64,000 bases of DNA, taken from NCBI RefSeq assembly GCF_027587195.1, contig NZ_JAPDDP010000028.1, positions 17,735-81,734 of the forward strand, in the 5' to 3' direction. The notes beneath the pieces were generated by a model. It searched no databases. It saw nothing but the letters and a program-made list of their open reading frames with translations, and was not told the origin of the DNA. Below, piece by piece: positions 7,857 to 16,450 of the stretch. The first letter of the stretch is position 1, and each line of letters begins with the position of its first letter. The position numbers were made by a program, and so were the translations under genes. Source of the stretch: Solirubrobacter phytolaccae (GTDB lineage: Bacteria > Actinomycetota > Thermoleophilia > Solirubrobacterales > Solirubrobacteraceae).

Positions 7857-8414
7857 TCAGCTTTCCGCGAAGGCCGTCTTGCAGTCGTCGGCGATGCCTT
7901 CGAGCGTGTCACGAAGGGTTGACAGCTGGGCGGTGAGCGAGCCGCCGTCGAGCAGCTCGCCGAGCGCCGCGAACGAGGCCTTCGCGCAGTCGGTGACGAC
8001 GGCGCCCTTGGCTTTGGCGGCCTCCGCCTCGGCCCGCGCCTGGTCGGCCGTGGCCTGCGCCTGCTCGGTGGCGCCGTCGAGCCCCGCAGCGGCCTCCTTG
8101 GCCGTGTTCGCCTTCTCGACGGCGGCGTCGGCGGTGCGCTTGGCCGCCTCGACCGCGGCCATCGCGGCCTCGAGATCCTCGCCCTTGGTCCCCAGCCGCG
8201 TCGACAGCTCCTCGTAGGCGGCGTCGAGCGCGGCCTGCATCGTCGTGTCGGGCTCCTCCTCGGCCTCGAGCGTCGCCACCTGCGCGTTGGCCTGGTCGAG
8301 CTCGGCTTGGGTGTCGTCGAGGTCCGAGCGGACGCTCAGCGCCCACACCAGCAGCGCGACGACGGCGACGGCGAGCAGGGCGCTCGCCCACATCCACACG
8401 GGGCGACGGGTCAT
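7857..8414 (-). CDS. Membrane-anchored coiled-coil protein of unknown function
   Basis: I take the ATG at 8414 (MTRRPVWMWASALL), giving 185 residues; an in-frame start ten codons earlier is possible. One transmembrane helix (about residues 5-27) is followed by an alanine/glutamate-rich heptad-like region (about 35-145: LDDTQAELDQANAQVATLEAE and further), then a short domain with two cysteines (TDCAKASF and ADDCKTAF). The topology suggests an N-terminal anchor with the coiled coil outside. No family is recognised. It ends 94 bases upstream of the aminopeptidase start on the same strand, so the two could be co-transcribed. Confidence 0.7.
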   Translation of the reverse strand: MTRRPVWMWASALLAVAVVALLVWALSVRSDLDDTQAELDQANAQVATLEAEEEPDTTMQAALDAAYEELSTRLGTKGEDLEAAMAAVEAAKRTADAAVEKANTAKEAAAGLDGATEQAQATADQARAEAEAAKAKGAVVTDCAKASFAALGELLDGGSLTAQLSTLRDTLEGIADDCKTAFAES

Positions 8415-8494
8415 GGGCGCGACGGTAGGCGCGACCGTGCGCACGGCGCATCACCCGCCGCGGGTGACTGTGTCGCGTACGATCGGGCGTCCGC

Positions 8495-9241
8495 ATGCAC
8501 GAGCTGATCCAGCGCGGTCCCGCTGAGGCGCTCGCCGGGCTGCTCGGCGTGCCGATGCCGCGCGAGACGCTCCCGTTGCTGTGGCACTGGCTCTACCTGC
8601 TCGACCGGCCCGCGCAGGCCGAGCTCGGCCCCGACGGGCATCCGGCGGAGGGTGTGGAGCCGGGGCGCCGGCGGATGTGGGCGGGCGGGCGCGTGCGCTC
8701 GGTCGCGCCGCTGCGCTTCGACGAGCCCGCGACGCGCCGGCGCCAGGTGCTCGACACCGTCGACAAGCAGGGTCGCAGCGGGCACCTGACGTTCGTGACG
8801 GTCGGCGTGCAGGTGTTCCAGCGCGGCGAGCTGGTCGTCGACGAGCGCCAGGACCTCGTGTACCGGGACCCGCCGAGCGAGCCGCTGGCGCGCGAGGAGG
8901 TCGAGGCCGTGCAGCCGCGTGACGGCGACTGGTCCATCGACGTCACCGCACCCCTGCTGTTCCGCTTCTCCGCGCTCACCTACAACGGCCACCGCATCCA
9001 CTACGACCGCGACTACGCGCGCGAGGTGGAGGGCTATCCCGGCCTCGTCACGCACGGTCCGCTGCAGGCGCTCGCGATGGCCGAGGCCGCGCGCGCCCGC
9101 GACGTCGGCGGCCACGAGATCGAGTACCGGCTGCTCGCGCCGCTGTTCGAGCATCAGGGGCTCGTCGTGCGCGCCGACGCGAGCGGCTTCGCCGTCCACG
9201 ACCGCGGCGGCCGCCAGACCGCGCGCGCCACGATCACATGA
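8495..9241 (+). CDS. FAS1-like/HTD2-type dehydratase (mesaconyl-C4-CoA hydratase-like, hotdog fold)
   Basis: A 248-residue double-hotdog protein. The N-terminal half (MPRETLPLLWHWLYLLD.. and MWAGGRVR) is typical of the FAS1-like dehydratase domain, and the second half has FRFSALTYNGHRIHYDRDYA and EGYPGLVTHGPL, the MaoC-like catalytic segment with His in NxHRIHYD. Proteins of this type hydrate or dehydrate acyl-CoA (mesaconyl-C4-CoA, itaconyl-CoA or fatty 3-hydroxyacyl substrates). The stop overlaps the start of the acyl-CoA dehydrogenase gene (ATGA), so the pair is translationally coupled and probably acts in one degradation route. Confidence 0.82.
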   Translation: MHELIQRGPAEALAGLLGVPMPRETLPLLWHWLYLLDRPAQAELGPDGHPAEGVEPGRRRMWAGGRVRSVAPLRFDEPATRRRQVLDTVDKQGRSGHLTFVTVGVQVFQRGELVVDERQDLVYRDPPSEPLAREEVEAVQPRDGDWSIDVTAPLLFRFSALTYNGHRIHYDRDYAREVEGYPGLVTHGPLQALAMAEAARARDVGGHEIEYRLLAPLFEHQGLVVRADASGFAVHDRGGRQTARATIT

Positions 9242-10359
9242 CGGAGCTGCGCTTTCAGGTCCGCGAGCTGTGCGCGCGCTTCCCCGACGCGTACTGGCGT
9301 GAGCGCGACCAGGCGCGCGAGTACCCGCAGGCCTTCGTCGACGCCCTCACCGCCTCACGCCTGCTCGCCGCGCTCATCCCCACCGAGTACGGCGGCCTCG
9401 GGCTCGGCCTGACCGAGGCGAGCGTCGTGATGGAGGAGATCAACCGCTCCGGCGGGCACTCCGCCGCCTGCCACGCGCAGATGTACACGATGGGCGCGCT
9501 GCTGCGGCACGGCAGCGAGGAGCAGAAGCGCACGTACCTGCCCGCGATCGCGCGCGGCGAGCTCCGCCTGCAGGCGTTCTCGATCACCGAGGCCGAGGCC
9601 GGCTCGGACACGCGCGCGATCACCACGAGCGCCCGCCGCGAGGGTGACGCGTACGTCATCGACGGCCACAAGAACTGGACGAGCCGGATCGAGCAATCCG
9701 ACCTGCTGCTCCTGCTCGCCCGTGCCGAGGAAGGCCTGAGCCTGTTCCTGATCGACCTACGGGCGGTGCGGGCCGAGCAGCCGGATGCGCTCGCGGTCAC
9801 GCCCGTGCGCACGATGTTCAACTACGCCACCAACGCGGTGGAGTACCGGGGACTGCGCGTGCCGGCGAGCAGCCTGGTCGGCAACGCGGGCGAAGGGTTC
9901 CGCTACGTGCTCGACGGCTGGAACGCCGAGCGCATCCTGCTCGCCGCCGAGGCGATCGGCGACGGCTACTGGTTCACGGAGCGCGCGACCGCCTACGCCA
10001 ACGCCCGTGAGGTCTTCGGCCGTCCGATCGGCGCCAACCAGGGCGTGCAGTTCCCGATCGCCCGCGCGTACATGGCCGTGCGCGCCGCCGACCTGATGCG
10101 CTACGAGGCCGCAAGGTTGTTCGACGCCGGCGAGCCGTGCGGCGCCGAGGCCAACATGGCCAAGCTGCTCAGCTCCGAGGCGAGCTGGGCGGCGGCCAAC
10201 GCCTGCCTGGACACGCACGGCGGCAACGGCTTCGTCGACGCCTACGACGTCGAGCGCAAGTTCCGCGAGACCCGGCTCTACCAGGTCGCCCCGGTCAACA
10301 ACAACCTCGTCACGAGCTTCGTCGCGACGAAGGTGCTGGGGCTCCCCCGCTCCTACTGA
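9238..10359 (+). CDS. Acyl-CoA dehydrogenase family flavoprotein
   Basis: A 373-residue member of the acyl-CoA dehydrogenase fold. FAD/substrate motifs are present: FSITEAEAGSDTRA, a loop around GHKNWTSRIE, and CLDTHGGNGFVDAYDVERKFRETRLY near the C-terminus. The segment that normally ends in the catalytic glutamate (YEGTxEI) reads VAPVNNNLV here, so the usual base is missing at that position. A subfamily found next to HTD2-like dehydratases has the same kind of ending, and its base may be elsewhere. Coupled to the upstream hydratase gene. The substrate is unknown. Confidence 0.85.
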   Translation: MTELRFQVRELCARFPDAYWRERDQAREYPQAFVDALTASRLLAALIPTEYGGLGLGLTEASVVMEEINRSGGHSAACHAQMYTMGALLRHGSEEQKRTYLPAIARGELRLQAFSITEAEAGSDTRAITTSARREGDAYVIDGHKNWTSRIEQSDLLLLLARAEEGLSLFLIDLRAVRAEQPDALAVTPVRTMFNYATNAVEYRGLRVPASSLVGNAGEGFRYVLDGWNAERILLAAEAIGDGYWFTERATAYANAREVFGRPIGANQGVQFPIARAYMAVRAADLMRYEAARLFDAGEPCGAEANMAKLLSSEASWAAANACLDTHGGNGFVDAYDVERKFRETRLYQVAPVNNNLVTSFVATKVLGLPRSY

Positions 10360-10428
10360 GCAACTCGTCGTATCAATCGCGGCTGAGCGGTCCTCCACAG
10401 CTGAGAGGTCTCACGCCGAGGAGGAACG

Positions 10429-13400
10429 ATGAGGGGACAGCGTCTTGCGGTGTTGGTGGGTGTCGACGAGTACCCGAAGCTCGCGCCGCACCAGCAGCTG
10501 CGGGGGTGCGTGAACGACGCGGAGCTGATGGCGGCGGTGCTGCGGGACGCGTTCGGGTTCACCGAGGAGGGGATCACGCTGTTGCGCGACGGCGAGGCGT
10601 CCCGCGACGGGATCCTGGCGGCCTGGAACGCGCTCGTGGAGCGCGCCGGGCCGGACGACGTGGTCGTGCTGCACTACAGCGGGCACGGCTCGCAGATGAC
10701 CGACCGCGAGGGCGACGAGCCCGACGGTCTGGACGAGACGATCGTCCCGGCCGACTCCGGGCGCGGCTCCGAACCCAACCGCGACATCACCGACGACGAG
10801 GTCTACGAGCTGCTCACGCGGCTGACGGCCAAGACGCCGCTCGTCACGCTGATCTTCGACTGCTGCCACTCGGGCACGGTCACGCGGGACGTGACCGGCG
10901 CGGGCGTGCGCCGGCTGGAGCCTGACCGGCGGCCGGTCGAGGCGCTTCCGCCCTCCCCCGTCGGGGCGGTGGCGGGGACGCGCGGCGCGGGCCCGAGCGG
11001 CTGGCTCCCGCCGTCGCGCCGCTACACGCTGCTGGCCGGCTGCCGCGACGAGGAGCTCTCGCACGAGCACGTCGCCCCGCACGGGCGCACGCACGGCGCG
11101 CTCACGTGGTTCCTCACGCAGGCGCTCGCCCGCGCGCAGGCCGGCGCGACGTACCGCGACGTGTTCGACCACGCGGCGCTCGGCGTGACCGCCGCGTTCC
11201 CGAGCCAGCACCCGCAGCTCGAAGGCGCCGTGGACCGCGAGGTCTTCGGGATCCGCGACACCGAGCCCGCCCCGTCCGTGCTCGTCCTCTCCCGTGCGGG
11301 CGCGCAGGTGACGCTCAACGCGGGCGCCGCGCAGGGCGTCGCGATCGGGTCGCTGTGGAGCGCGTTCGCGGGCGCGCAGCCGGTCGGCCGGTTGCGGGTG
11401 AACGACGTCGGCGTCACGACGTCCACGGCGCTCGTCGTCGAGGAGGACCAGGGCGGGATGCTCGCTCCACCGGCGCGGGCGGTGCTCGAGCGCGTCGCCC
11501 CGGACGCGCCGCGGCTGCGGGTCGAGGTGCCGACGGAGCTGCCGGCGCTCGCCGGGCTCGTGGACGCGTCACCCGTGCTGGAGCGAGGCGGCGGGGACGC
11601 GCGCGTGCTCGTCGTCGGTCCGCGCACCACGGTCGCGGCGGACGATCCCGCGCCCCAGCTCGGTCCGCTCGTCGGTCGGCTGGTGGTGGTGCTCGGGCCG
11701 GACGGCCGGCTCCTGCTCCCGGCCCGACCGCCCGACACGCTCGCCACCGTGCTGAAGGACCTCGAGACCGTCGCGCGCTACCGCCGGGCGCTCGCGATCG
11801 AGAACCTGGGCACGCAGCTCGACGGCGACGTCGACCTGACGCTGTTGCGTCGCGCGGCCGACGGCACGTGGGTCGAGGCGACGCCCGAGGAGGCCGGCGG
11901 CGAGGTCGTGTTCGAGGTCGGTGAGCCGCTCGGCCTGCGGATCGCCAACCGCTCGACACGGTCGCTGTATCCGGCGGTGCTCGACCTCGGGCTCGCGTAC
12001 GCGGTCAGCGTGCACGGGGTCTACGCCGGCAAGGAGGAGCTCGTCCCGGGTGCGGCGATCGAGGTCGGCACGCGGCCCGGCTCCGAGTTGCCGCTGCAGA
12101 TGCCCGATGCCTTCCCGTTCGGCGGCGACGCGGACGCGTCCGAGGGCGGCATCGAGATCGTGAAGCTGTTCGTCACGACCTCCCCGGCCGACTACACGGA
12201 GCTGCTGCAGCCGAGCGTGCGGCCGGCCACGCGGGCGCTGCGCGACCTGCCCTTCGCCGCGGCGCCGCCCGAGCCGAGGGAGGACTGGACGACGGTCACC
12301 CGCGCGCTGAGGCTGCGGCCGCGGACGGCGGCGTCGCCGCTGCGGCCGGCGGGGACACCGGTCGAGGTCGCCGGGGTGTCGTTGGTCACGCCTGGGCTGC
12401 GCGGCGGCGCGCTCGCGGTCGGCACGGGCGGCGGCGGCCGGACGCGCGCCGTGGACCTCACGACCGACGCGTTCGAGTCCGTCGTGCGGTCGGCGGGGCT
12501 GGAGGTGCAGGCCGCGATCGAGCTCAGCGACGTCGCACCCGCGGCTGCGCGGTCGCTCGACGCGGCGCCGCCCACGATCGCGCTGCGCCCGGCTGCTCCC
12601 GGCCCGGGCGAGAGGCAGCTGGTGCTCGCCAAGGACGAGGGCGGGATCCTCACCTGGCACTTCGCGGTGCCGTCGCGCGACGTTGACGATGCTCGCCGCG
12701 AGTACCGGATCGAGCGTCGCGTCGTCGTGGCGCCCGAGCCGGCCGAGGCGGCCACGCGCGGGCTCGCCGGCGCGGTCGCCTCCAAGCTCGTCAAGGTCCT
12801 CGTGTTCCCGCTCGTCGAGCCCGCGATCGGTCGCGTCGCCGACCACTTCGCGGGCAAGTGGGAGGCCGCCAAGCGCCCGTACCGGCTGCGGTTCAGCACG
12901 CCGGACGACTTCACGTCGCCGGGCGGCCGGGACGTGCGGGACGAGGACTGGCGCGAGCTTGCCGGCAAGCGGACGCTCCTGCTCGTCCACGGCACGTTCA
13001 GCCGCTCGCACTCGGGCTTCGGCCAGCTCTCACGCGCGACGTTCGAGGACCTGTACCGCAGCTACGGCGGGCGCGTGCTCGCGCTGGACCACTTCACGCT
13101 CTCGCACACGCCGCAGCAGAACGTGGAGTGGCTGCTGCGGCAGATCCCGGACGCGACCGACCTCGAGCTCGACATCGTCTGCCACTCGCGCGGCGGGCTC
13201 GTCTCGCGCACGCTCGCGGAGCGCCAGAGCGCGCTGTCGCTGGGCTCGCGCTCGCTGCGCGTGCGCCGCGTGATCTTCGTCGCCACCCCGAACGCAGGCA
13301 CCGCGCTGGCCGACGGCGCCCACCTCGGCGACCTGCTCGACACGTACACGAACGTCCTGAACTTCGTGCCCGACAACGGCGTCACCGACGTGCTCGAGGG

Positions 13401-13791
13401 CATCGTGACCGTCGCCAAGATGGTCGCCGTCGGCGCGATGAAGGGGCTCGACGGGCTGCGCTCGATGGTCCCCGACGGCGAGTTCCAGCGCTGGCTGAAC
13501 GCCGGCCCCAAGCCCCAGGGCACGACCTACTGCGCGCTCGCGGCGGACTATGAGCCGACGTCCCCCGCGCTGCGCGGCTTCATCGCCGACGCGGTCATGG
13601 ACACGATCTTCAAGCAGCTCGGCAACGACCTCGTCGTCCCGACCGACGGCGTCTACGCGGCCAACGGCGCGGCCTCGTTCCCCATCGCCGATCGGCACGT
13701 GTTCGCCAAGGACGCCGGCGTCGTGCACACGAACTTCTTCGCGAACCGCACGGCGCAGGACAAGCTGCTCACGTGGCTGGGTGCGCCGTGA
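10429..13791 (+). CDS. Metacaspase-type peptidase fused to a C-terminal alpha/beta hydrolase
   Basis: A 1120-residue multidomain protein with no signal peptide. Residues 1-275 form a caspase-like (C14) domain: LHYSGHGSQ gives His86 and IFDCCHSG gives Cys146, the expected catalytic dyad. About residues 490-600 resemble the DUF4384-like beta domain often tied to bacterial caspases (VGEPLGLRIANRS, ELPLQMPDAFPF, KLFVTTSPADY). Residues about 845-1120 are a lipase-like hydrolase with LLLVHGTFSRSHS as oxyanion segment and IVCHSRGGLVSRT with Ser920 as nucleophile. A strong GAGGAGG site precedes ATG. It stands alone between an acyl-CoA dehydrogenase gene and a convergent anti-sigma gene. Substrates are unknown; a protease-activated lipase or esterase is a reasonable guess. 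Confidence 0.88.
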   Translation: MRGQRLAVLVGVDEYPKLAPHQQLRGCVNDAELMAAVLRDAFGFTEEGITLLRDGEASRDGILAAWNALVERAGPDDVVVLHYSGHGSQMTDREGDEPDGLDETIVPADSGRGSEPNRDITDDEVYELLTRLTAKTPLVTLIFDCCHSGTVTRDVTGAGVRRLEPDRRPVEALPPSPVGAVAGTRGAGPSGWLPPSRRYTLLAGCRDEELSHEHVAPHGRTHGALTWFLTQALARAQAGATYRDVFDHAALGVTAAFPSQHPQLEGAVDREVFGIRDTEPAPSVLVLSRAGAQVTLNAGAAQGVAIGSLWSAFAGAQPVGRLRVNDVGVTTSTALVVEEDQGGMLAPPARAVLERVAPDAPRLRVEVPTELPALAGLVDASPVLERGGGDARVLVVGPRTTVAADDPAPQLGPLVGRLVVVLGPDGRLLLPARPPDTLATVLKDLETVARYRRALAIENLGTQLDGDVDLTLLRRAADGTWVEATPEEAGGEVVFEVGEPLGLRIANRSTRSLYPAVLDLGLAYAVSVHGVYAGKEELVPGAAIEVGTRPGSELPLQMPDAFPFGGDADASEGGIEIVKLFVTTSPADYTELLQPSVRPATRALRDLPFAAAPPEPREDWTTVTRALRLRPRTAASPLRPAGTPVEVAGVSLVTPGLRGGALAVGTGGGGRTRAVDLTTDAFESVVRSAGLEVQAAIELSDVAPAAARSLDAAPPTIALRPAAPGPGERQLVLAKDEGGILTWHFAVPSRDVDDARREYRIERRVVVAPEPAEAATRGLAGAVASKLVKVLVFPLVEPAIGRVADHFAGKWEAAKRPYRLRFSTPDDFTSPGGRDVRDEDWRELAGKRTLLLVHGTFSRSHSGFGQLSRATFEDLYRSYGGRVLALDHFTLSHTPQQNVEWLLRQIPDATDLELDIVCHSRGGLVSRTLAERQSALSLGSRSLRVRRVIFVATPNAGTALADGAHLGDLLDTYTNVLNFVPDNGVTDVLEGIVTVAKMVAVGAMKGLDGLRSMVPDGEFQRWLNAGPKPQGTTYCALAADYEPTSPALRGFIADAVMDTIFKQLGNDLVVPTDGVYAANGAASFPIADRHVFAKDAGVVHTNFFANRTAQDKLLTWLGAP

Positions 13792-15111
13792 TCAGCCCAG
13801 CGAGGCCGTGGCGGCGAGCAGCTCCTCCCGGGTCAGGGGGCCGGTGATCGTCACGACGAGCTCGTCGGTGACCACGTAGACGTGCGGTTCCACGCGCGGG
13901 TCCAGGACGAGGTTGGCGGTCGCGCCGCGCAGGGCGCCGCCGTTGATGCGGACCCGTTCGGGTTCGACGAGGTTGCCCTCGCCGGACGCGATCGGGTCGG
14001 CCCACGCGTCCGGGTCGGCGCCGGTGCGGCGCGTGCTGACGATGACGGTGTCGAGGCCGCGGCGGTAGGCCGTGCTGACGACGTCCCGCGACGGCGGGTT
14101 CAGCGCCTCGTTGCCGGTCGGTGAGGGCGTGGTCGTCGCGACCCGCGTGACGGAGCGGCCGAAGCCCGCGGGCAGCGCGCGGGGGGCGATCGGCGTGTAG
14201 CCGACGCGCGCCTGCGCGGCGCTGAACGGCACCGTGCGGAAGCCCTCGTCGACGACGGTCGCATCGGCGGGGTAGTCGGGCGCGAACGCCGAGGCGGGCA
14301 GCGACGGGTTCAGGCGTAGGTCGTCGAGCTCGAAGCCCTGGACGAGGCGGCCCTGGAGCGTCTCGCGGACGGAGAGCGGGAAGCCGGTCTGACGGTCGAC
14401 GACGACCTCCAGCCGGTCGCCGCTGTAGCCGAGCTTGTTGACCGGGATGTCGGCGCGGAGCACGTACGCGGCGCGGCCGTCCACGGTCTCCTCGCGCACG
14501 GTGCCGGTGCGGGCCGCGGCCAGCGCACGCGTGATCGCGGCGGCCTGCAGGCCGAGCCGGCGGTCGCCGATCAGGCCGTCCGGCGCACCCGGGGCGACGC
14601 CGCGGGTGACGAACGAGCCGGGCGCGTACGGCAGCTCGAGCTGGACCTCGCGCGCGTCGCGGGCGGAGTAGTAGAAGTCGCCGTCCTGGGCGCTGCCGAG
14701 CACGCGCAGGTCGCCGCGGTCGGTGAGCGCGACGCGCAGGCGGTCGGTCGTGAGCGGCTCCTGCTCGTTCAGGCGCTGACGGACCACGAGCGTGGCGCGG
14801 AGCGAGCGCACGCCGGCGAGCGCGGCGCGGGCGCGTTCGACGACCTGTGCCGCCTGCGCGGGCTCGTTGACGATGCCGCGGTCGACCCGGCCCGGGAGGA
14901 GCGCGAGGACGAGCACGATCGTCGCGGCGAGGGCGGTCGCGCCGGCCAGCGCAGGGACCAGCCGTGGGCGCCAGGCACGGCGCTTGGCGGTACGGCGGCT
15001 CGCGACCTCGTCCTCGAGGCGCGCTCGCAGCTCGGCGTGGAAGCCCTCGCGGTGCGGGGGTGCCGGCAGGTCGCGCAGCGCGCGGCCCAGCTCCTCGTCG
15101 CGGTCGGTCAT
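13792..15111 (-). CDS. Membrane anti-sigma-like protein with RseB/LolA-type outer domain
   Basis: A 439-residue protein: a short cytoplasmic N-terminus (about 45 residues, no zinc-binding HxxxCxxC motif), one transmembrane helix (LVPALAGATALAATIVLVLALL, about 50-70), and a large extracytoplasmic part. Residues about 85-270 look like the LolA/RseB fold (VEVVVDRQTGFPLSVRE, FELDDLRLNPSLP), and the C-terminal 140 residues have a second domain. It is encoded 58 bases downstream of an ECF sigma factor gene on the same strand, so it most likely restrains that sigma factor and senses an envelope signal. Confidence 0.72.
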   Translation of the reverse strand: MTDRDEELGRALRDLPAPPHREGFHAELRARLEDEVASRRTAKRRAWRPRLVPALAGATALAATIVLVLALLPGRVDRGIVNEPAQAAQVVERARAALAGVRSLRATLVVRQRLNEQEPLTTDRLRVALTDRGDLRVLGSAQDGDFYYSARDAREVQLELPYAPGSFVTRGVAPGAPDGLIGDRRLGLQAAAITRALAAARTGTVREETVDGRAAYVLRADIPVNKLGYSGDRLEVVVDRQTGFPLSVRETLQGRLVQGFELDDLRLNPSLPASAFAPDYPADATVVDEGFRTVPFSAAQARVGYTPIAPRALPAGFGRSVTRVATTTPSPTGNEALNPPSRDVVSTAYRRGLDTVIVSTRRTGADPDAWADPIASGEGNLVEPERVRINGGALRGATANLVLDPRVEPHVYVVTDELVVTITGPLTREELLAATASLG

Positions 15112-15169
15112 CGCGTCGCCTCCGTCCGGGTCCGCTGGGTGGGGCGCAGGCCGCCCCTCTCGCGCGAGG

Positions 15170-15748
15170 TCATGCGGCCTCCGATCGGGCTTCCAGGACG
15201 GGACGGAGTGCCGCGCGGGCGCGGCTCAGGCGTGAGGCGACGGTGCCGGGCGGGATGCCGACGACCTCCGCGACCTCGTCGTAGCTGTAGCCCTCGGCGT
15301 CGACCATCAGGACGACGATCCGCAGGTCCGCGGGCAGCCCGGCGAGCGCGTTGGCGAGGTCCATGCGGGTGTCGCTCGCCTCGCCGATGTCGGGGCTGGA
15401 CGCGGCCGCGCGGCCTTCCAGCGCCTCGAGGTCGACCTCGCCGCGGCGCGCGATCCGGCGCAGCTCGTCGACCGCCGCGTTGGCGACGATCCGGTGCAAC
15501 CAGGTGCCGAAGCTCGAGCGCCCGTCGAACTTGGGCAGCGCGCGGAACGCGCGGACGTACGCGGTCTGCAGCACGTCGTCCATCGTCGCCTCGTCGCCCA
15601 GCATCGAGTACGCGAGCCGGCGCATGGCGGGGCCGTTGGCCTCCAGCAGCTGCTCGAACGCTCCGACGTCACCGCCCTGCGCGCGTTTGATCAGGCGCCG
15701 TTCGCCCCGCTGCGGCGGGGCGACGACGGCGATGAAGATGAGCAGCAT
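15170..15748 (-). CDS. ECF-family RNA polymerase sigma factor
   Basis: A 192-residue sigma factor with only regions 2 and 4. Region 2 spans about residues 25-95 (AFEQLLEANGPAMRRLAYSMLG, DDVLQTAYVRAFRALPKFDGRS in outline), and region 4 contains LPADLRIVVLMVDAEGYSYDEVAEVVGIPPGTVASRLSRAR in pieces. The first ten residues (MLLIFIAVVA) are hydrophobic and may not be translated; a later start near residue 20 is possible. It is co-directional with the membrane anti-sigma gene and divergent from the L,D-transpeptidase gene across an inverted repeat, which suggests envelope-stress control of cell-wall remodelling. Confidence 0.87.
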   Translation of the reverse strand: MLLIFIAVVAPPQRGERRLIKRAQGGDVGAFEQLLEANGPAMRRLAYSMLGDEATMDDVLQTAYVRAFRALPKFDGRSSFGTWLHRIVANAAVDELRRIARRGEVDLEALEGRAAASSPDIGEASDTRMDLANALAGLPADLRIVVLMVDAEGYSYDEVAEVVGIPPGTVASRLSRARAALRPVLEARSEAA

Positions 15749-15770
15749 CGACCCTTAGACCTACCAACCC

Positions 15771-15805
15771 CGTGATTTCTTCACGGCGGTCGTGAAGAAA
15801 TCGCG
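15771..15805. promoter_or_regulatory. Perfect dyad operator between ECF sigma and L,D-transpeptidase genes
   Basis: GATTTCTTCAC (15774-15784), seven bases, and the exact reverse complement (15792-15802); CG/CG outside extends pairing to 13 of 14. It lies 22 bases upstream of the transpeptidase ATG and 23 bases upstream of the sigma factor start, in an A/T-rich patch unlike its surroundings. Between divergent starts it is better read as a protein-binding site than as a terminator. Confidence 0.55.
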
Positions 15806-15826
15806 CGCCCCGTTCGTCCAACGGTC

Positions 15827-16450
15827 ATGAAGGCACGTTTGATCCTGTTGGTCGCGGCGCTCGTCGCGATGTTCATCCTCCCCACCACCGCTGTCGCCGC
15901 CCCGCGCTGCGACGACAAGACCGCCGCCGTCCAGGAGCGGCTCTCCGAGTTGCACTTCCCCGGCGGCGTCGTCGACGGCTGCTCCGGGCCGTCCACCAAG
16001 GCCGCGCTGCAGGCGTTCCAGAAGGCGAATGGGCTCAGCGCCGACGGCGTTCTGGGCCCGAAGACCCGCGCGGCGCTGGATGCCCCGGCGACGTTGAAGC
16101 CGGTGAGCCGGAAGCCGGGACTCCACGTCGAGGTCGACCGCTCCCGCCAGCTGCTGCTCGTCGTCGAGGACGGCACCGTCGAGCGGATCTACTCCGTCTC
16201 GACCGGCAAGCAAGGCTACGAGACGCCGGCCGGGACGTTCAAGGTCGGCCGCAAGGAGCTGCGCTCGTGGTCGGTGCCCTACATGGTCTGGCTGCCCTAC
16301 GCGAGCTACTTCAACGGCGGCGTCGCGTTCCACGCCGGCACCACCGACGTGGAACGCGCCAGCCACGGCTGCGTGCGTGTCCCGGCCGCGTTCGCGCGCG
16401 AGCTCTATGACCTGCTCGAGCCGGGCACGACCGTGATCGTCACCCGCTAA
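15827..16450 (+). CDS. Exported L,D-transpeptidase (YkuD) with peptidoglycan-binding domain
   Basis: A 207-residue exported enzyme: signal peptide (1-25, ending AVAA), a PG_binding_1 domain (about 30-87: VQERLSELHFPGG, STKAALQAFQKANGL), and a YkuD catalytic domain (about 97-207). The active-site motif is His169-x-Gly171-Thr with SHGCVRVP, where Cys182 is the nucleophile. The enzyme makes 3-3 cross-links or attaches proteins to peptidoglycan outside the membrane. It is divergent from the ECF sigma operon and shares the dyad at 15771-15805, so both may be controlled together. Confidence 0.93.
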   Translation: MKARLILLVAALVAMFILPTTAVAAPRCDDKTAAVQERLSELHFPGGVVDGCSGPSTKAALQAFQKANGLSADGVLGPKTRAALDAPATLKPVSRKPGLHVEVDRSRQLLLVVEDGTVERIYSVSTGKQGYETPAGTFKVGRKELRSWSVPYMVWLPYASYFNGGVAFHAGTTDVERASHGCVRVPAAFARELYDLLEPGTTVIVTR

